DNA of 64,000 bases from Paenibacillus graminis (GTDB lineage Bacteria > Bacillota > Bacilli > Paenibacillales > Paenibacillaceae), in contig NZ_CP009287.1 in NCBI RefSeq assembly GCF_000758705.1, positions 5,952,001 through 6,016,000 of the forward strand, in the 5' to 3' direction. The position numbers and the translations under genes are program-made. The notes below the pieces were generated by a model. It saw only the letters and a list, made by a program, of their open reading frames with translations. It was not told where the DNA came from and ran no database searches. Shown here piece by piece: positions 61,328 through 64,000 of this stretch (position 1 is its first letter; each line of letters begins with the position of its first letter).

Positions 61328-61357
61328 TTAGTATCTAGTATTAGCACTTGGTACTAA
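61328..61357 (-). promoter_or_regulatory. Overlapping FapR-like operators upstream of fabH
   Basis: TTAGTATCTAGTATTAG (61328-61344) and TTAGCACTTGGTACTAA (61341-61357) share TTAG and both resemble the FapR box ATTAGTACCTAGTCTTAAT. FapR is the malonyl-CoA-sensing repressor of lipid genes in Firmicutes. The boxes lie 25-55 bases upstream of the fabH start, in the promoter/leader zone. Confidence 0.8.
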
Positions 61358-61468
61358 TTATAACTTCATGTTGCACGTTTTGCAAAATAAAATCATGGAA
61401 ACAGGCGATGCATCAGCAGTCCTCTTTAACTTAATAAGGAGTATTCTAAGCAAACTTCATGACCCAAT

Positions 61469-61505
61469 AAAAAGAGCCATGGTCTCCTAAACGGACTACG
61501 GCTCC
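61469..61505 (-). terminator. Orphan minus-strand terminator
   Basis: On the minus strand GAGCCGTAGTC pairs with GACCATGGCTC (10 of 11) followed by TTTTTATT. The nearest upstream minus gene ends 985 bases away at 62491, so it would end a long 3' region or an unannotated RNA. Confidence 0.65.
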
Positions 61506-61543
61506 ATCTGCTTCTTACACTAATTTCATGACGCTGCCGAGGG

Positions 61544-61600
61544 CGCTCCTACAGTGGCACTTTTGCCATTGTTCCGCCCACTTCCCGCCGGTGGCACTCT
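61544..61600. repeat. GGTGCTCC-family hairpin, copy B
   Basis: CTCC-x-ACAGTGGCA pairs with TGCCATTGT; the segment aligns with 35597-35625 at about 21 of 28 positions, and changed stem bases stay paired in both. CCGCCGGTGG follows, as CCGCCCGGCGGTG does in copy A. Confidence 0.5.
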
Positions 61601-61742
61601 CGCCTAGCCTAACGGCTCTAGCTGCTTCCGGCAGAGAGCTGCGCCAACCGGCATCCCCACGGATGCCGATTCTCCCCGCGGCAACCCTTTAGTCCTCAGC
61701 CTCAGCCTCGCTATACAAAGACTGCATCTAGGCAATCGGCAA

Positions 61743-61825
61743 CGGTGTAGTAGATGGCTGACGGTGGACGGCTGGTGGTTGGCTGGTGGACAGCAGGCGG
61801 ACGGCAGGTGGGACGGCTGAGAGAC
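61743..61825 (+). repeat. G-rich degenerate repeat
   Basis: About 80 bases built from GGCTG, GGTGG and GACGG words, with more than a dozen GG pairs on the plus strand and almost no longer G-runs. No open frame of note. Two-tier G-quadruplex formation is conceivable. Confidence 0.55.
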
Positions 61826-61868
61826 GCTACCAGCAACGACAGACGGCAGTCCTGCTGTAAAACAGATA

Positions 61869-61908
61869 CAAGCCGTACTTTCTGGATCTATCCAGAGGAT
61901 ACGGCTTG
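61869..61908. repeat. Long near-perfect hairpin
   Basis: CAAGCCGTA...TCTGGAT pairs with ATCCAGA...TACGGCTTG; 18 of 19 positions pair with two wobbles around a CT loop. No T-run follows on the plus strand; the minus strand continues TATCTGTTTT. Confidence 0.65.
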
Positions 61909-61973
61909 TTCGGGGTCACAATAAGTTGCAATTTGCTTGCTAAATCCCGCGACTTAGCCCATTTAGTACATTT

Positions 61974-62154
61974 AGTGGGAATTAGTATAGTTAATTCATG
62001 GAAACTGCGCTGCATCAACATTTAGTGGGAATTAGTATACTTAAATTAGCGATAAACAAGGTCTGGCGTTACTTAGGACTAAATTAAGTATACTTTTTCC
62101 CACTCGCGGTGCTAGAGGAGAGAAATTGCTCAATTTAAGTTTCCTTTTTCCACT
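61974..62154. repeat. Four-box inverted element, copy 3
   Basis: Boxes at 61974-61995 and 62024-62045 (reverse) and at 62084-62104 and 62134-62154 (forward). Spacing is 50 bp within each pair, the inner pair spans 81 bp and the element 181 bp. The two reverse boxes both contain AGTGGGAATTAGTATA. The second and third boxes are reverse complements apart from about three bases. Best-preserved copy in the window. Confidence 0.82.
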
Positions 62155-62162
62155 TAAGTGGC

Positions 62163-62230
62163 GCACAAGTAGTACTCATTCGCAGACTCCAGCTGCTGCA
62201 CAAGTAGTAAGCTTTCGCAGATTCACAGCT
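62163..62230 (+). repeat. Two-copy 35-bp direct repeat
   Basis: GCACAAGTAGTA, then TTCGCAGA-TC, then CAGCT recur at 62163 and 62198. It lies directly after the four-box element. Confidence 0.65.
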
Positions 62231-62286
62231 ATATAGATTGAACTTGTGATTTTCTATTTTGGGATTTGGACGTGACTCCGGGGAAT

Positions 62287-62394
62287 GTTTGGACTTCCGG
62301 CCGCTGTGGACTGCAGATTTCTTAGATTTGTACCGCTGTTCGCGGTGGAAATCCGCAGACAAAGGCGGGTGCTAACGCTCCTACAGTTCCAAAC
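62287..62394. repeat. Palindromic ~105-bp element, copy B
   Basis: Ends GTTTGGA (62287) and TCCAAAC (62394) are complementary; inside, CTGC-x-GATTTC pairs with GAAATC-x-GCAG, and ACCGC/GCGGT forms the tip hairpin. The flanks CCGGCCGCTGT and ACAAAGGCGG match copy A at 36429-36533. Confidence 0.8.
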
Positions 62395-62490
62395 TTACTT
62401 CCCCCCACCATTTTATCCCTTTTTCTAATTTTCAAGTTCAATCTATATAACAAGCTTCACAATCGCCAGCCCAAGTGACCCTCGCCGCAA

Positions 62491-63315
62491 TCACTTCTCG
62501 AAACCCTTAGGTTTGAGCGATTTTCTTTTTCTAATGAATAGAGTGACCGCAAGGGCCAAGAGCAGAATAACAGCGCCGCCGGCGATGGCGATATTCCAGA
62601 TATTCGGTACATACACCACAAGGCGCAGCGGTTCGGAATCAGCCATCGTAATATGCCAGGTCAGCGTATTCCCGTCCTGTTCAGCAGCATTGTTTGGCCC
62701 GTACAGATCATAGGGCAGTGTTAATTTAAAATCCAGCGCCAGATTCTGCATCAGCAGCCGGACCAGCGGCTTCGGTACACTCAGCGTTCCAAGACCGTCT
62801 ATAATCTCATCCGAATAGGCATTCAGCTTGGGCTGAACCGCTGCATCATACCGGGTATACAGCCATTTGCCCTCTGTCTTGACTTCAGTGTCGACGAACT
62901 CCAGGCTTCCTGCATTCTGCATATCCTGTATGGAGTCATAGGATTTAAGGAATTGGTACACCGTGGATTTGCCGTTTTTTGTTTTGTGCAGTTCGATTCC
63001 GGCGGCCTGCAGCCTGCTGGTAAGCAGTTCCTCTACTTTGCCGCCGGCCAGCGATTCCGCGCGCGAGTCCAACTGGAGGCTGAAGGCAATATCTATGCCT
63101 CCATCCTTCTTCACCGTGACATGCGCTGTCCCATTGGCGCGTTGAGGTTGTAAGTCATGCATTTTCTTTAATGGATTGGGCTCTATGCCCCCTGCAATAT
63201 CGGTTTGCTCATTTTGATAGGGAATCACTTTGAAATTGAAAGCGACCAAACAAATAAGAAAATATACAGAACACTGCTTTATAAAACTCAAAGGAAAATT
63301 AACTGACTTCTCCAT
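62491..63315 (-). CDS. DUF3153/LppM-like membrane protein
   Basis: A 274-residue protein with an N-terminal signal or anchor helix (about residues 12-30), an extracytoplasmic domain of about 200 residues (HVTVKKDGGIDIAFSLQ, EELLTSRLQAAGIEL) and a C-terminal helix IAIAGGAVILLLALAVTLFI followed by a basic tail. This layout resembles DUF3153/LppM-like proteins; the assignment is tentative and no function is known. TAGGTG precedes the ATG. Confidence 0.75.
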   Translation of the reverse strand: MEKSVNFPLSFIKQCSVYFLICLVAFNFKVIPYQNEQTDIAGGIEPNPLKKMHDLQPQRANGTAHVTVKKDGGIDIAFSLQLDSRAESLAGGKVEELLTSRLQAAGIELHKTKNGKSTVYQFLKSYDSIQDMQNAGSLEFVDTEVKTEGKWLYTRYDAAVQPKLNAYSDEIIDGLGTLSVPKPLVRLLMQNLALDFKLTLPYDLYGPNNAAEQDGNTLTWHITMADSEPLRLVVYVPNIWNIAIAGGAVILLLALAVTLFIRKRKSLKPKGFEK

Positions 63316-64000
63316 TATGCACCTACTTTTTATATGTATTTACGTTATATCATTCAGTATACTATGTAAATCACCCTCTATCACTTGAGGATAACCTTCT
63401 TAAGCTGCTGCTTATTTTAATTTAATATGAGATATGTTATGCCTTGGAAATACTCGTTTTTATCGAGGATTGGAAAATGGATAATCATAACACATTTACA
63501 GGTAAGCCTACAATGACCTCACTGTGATTAAGCTGATCATTAAATTAAATCATTGAAAATCGTGAGTTTGCTTAATATCAAGCCACCCTATCGTTTAGAA
63601 GAAACCCTTTCACAGCAAGCTGAGGTACTATTGCCGGAAGCCTCGGTTATCTTTACCTAATCGGTGATGTCGTTTCTGCTTTCTCCACAGAGAACTAGGA
63701 TAGTCTGCTTCGATCACGTTTGATTTCGGTACTAATGGCCCTCTTCACTTGATTCTAGCTTACTGCCTTTTTGAGAACCTTCGCCGTACATGTTACCATC
63801 TACCATGCAAGATTCGGTACAGGCCCGCTAACTAAGCTATGCCCCTTCAACCTTTCAGGTTTATAGAGCGTATCTTTACGGCATTCTAAAATAATTCCTC
63901 CATGCAGAGGATGTTCTCCCCAATCCACTACATTTTCTTTCAATCCATGCCGTTCCCGATACGCTAGAGAGCTCTTGACTAATGCTCCAAGGTATTATTC
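63316..64000. other. Window end with no recognised gene
   Basis: The first ~250 bases are AT-rich and featureless. On the minus strand from about 63994 to 63800 a frame of ~64 codons without a start reads like protein (GLKENVVDWGEHPLHGGIIL) and ends at TAG; it could be the end of a degraded gene entering from beyond the window. I cannot name it, and the DNA between 63560 and 63800 has no open frame. Confidence 0.35.

Noticed and set aside
19308..62154. The three four-box arrays as CRISPR remnants
   Set aside because: Boxes are imperfect, occur in both orientations, have only four per array, and no cas gene is present.
1..64000. rRNA, tRNA, prophage or complete insertion sequence
   Set aside because: No tRNA-like cloverleaf, rRNA segment, integrase, transposase or phage structural gene was recognised on either strand.

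Overview
The window looks like chromosomal DNA of a spore-forming, respiring Firmicute, most likely a Paenibacillus (inference). It has moderately GC-rich coding DNA, frequent TTG/GTG starts behind strong GGAGG sites, sporulation genes (alpha/beta SASP, ylbJ, yunB, a lytH-like peptidase, a YjcZ-like peptide), S-box and T-box leaders, SLH-anchored polysaccharidase and many 'copper amine oxidase N-terminal' domains. No rRNA, tRNA, CRISPR, prophage or complete IS element was seen.

Layout. 1-512: yuzB (cut by the window edge) and an Nfu-type Fe-S protein. 825-3762: SAM-riboswitch-controlled methionine importer metNPQ. 3773-10867: HEPN protein, UbiD-type decarboxylase, ctaA, thioredoxin, MurJ-like flippase, DUF456 and HAD phosphatase, all on the minus strand. 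10967-16933: two tandem class B PBPs, a CvpA-like/transglutaminase fusion and a small membrane protein. 17299-22889: MFS exporter, YjcZ-like peptide, a small Toprim protein with a suspicious stop, SCO, ctaB, yfhP. 22886-25623: T-box-controlled trpS, an aldose epimerase and a SASP. 25744-32614: pepF, yycC, DUF2225, globin, ylbJ, NAD kinase. 32834-38835: cell-envelope proteins, S41 protease, yutD-lipA-lytH. 38914-41727: intracellular GH13 enzyme with a divergent LacI regulator. 41869-48770: esterase, a broken glycosyltransferase remnant, a three-gene translationally coupled glycosyltransferase cassette, yunB. 48953-53575: VTT membrane protein, glycine-betaine importer opuA and its regulator gbsR. 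53673-59860: a very large SLH-GH16-CBM laminarinase with a divergent LacI regulator. 60293-63315: FapR-box-controlled fabH and a DUF3153-like membrane protein. The last 700 bases hold nothing I recognise.

The most unusual signal is not a gene. Three intergenic regions (19.3, 43.5 and 62.0 kb) each carry four copies of a ~21-bp box close to TTAAGTATACTTTTTCCACT, always two in reverse then two in forward orientation, with nearly fixed spacing (50-52 / 78-81 / 50-52 bp; outer span 181-182 bp) while the sequence between the boxes is not conserved. Two further palindromic repeat families lie in the same kind of intergenic DNA; one (36.4 and 62.3 kb) is about 105 bp with complementary ends and an internal stem. 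I do not recognise any of these as named elements.
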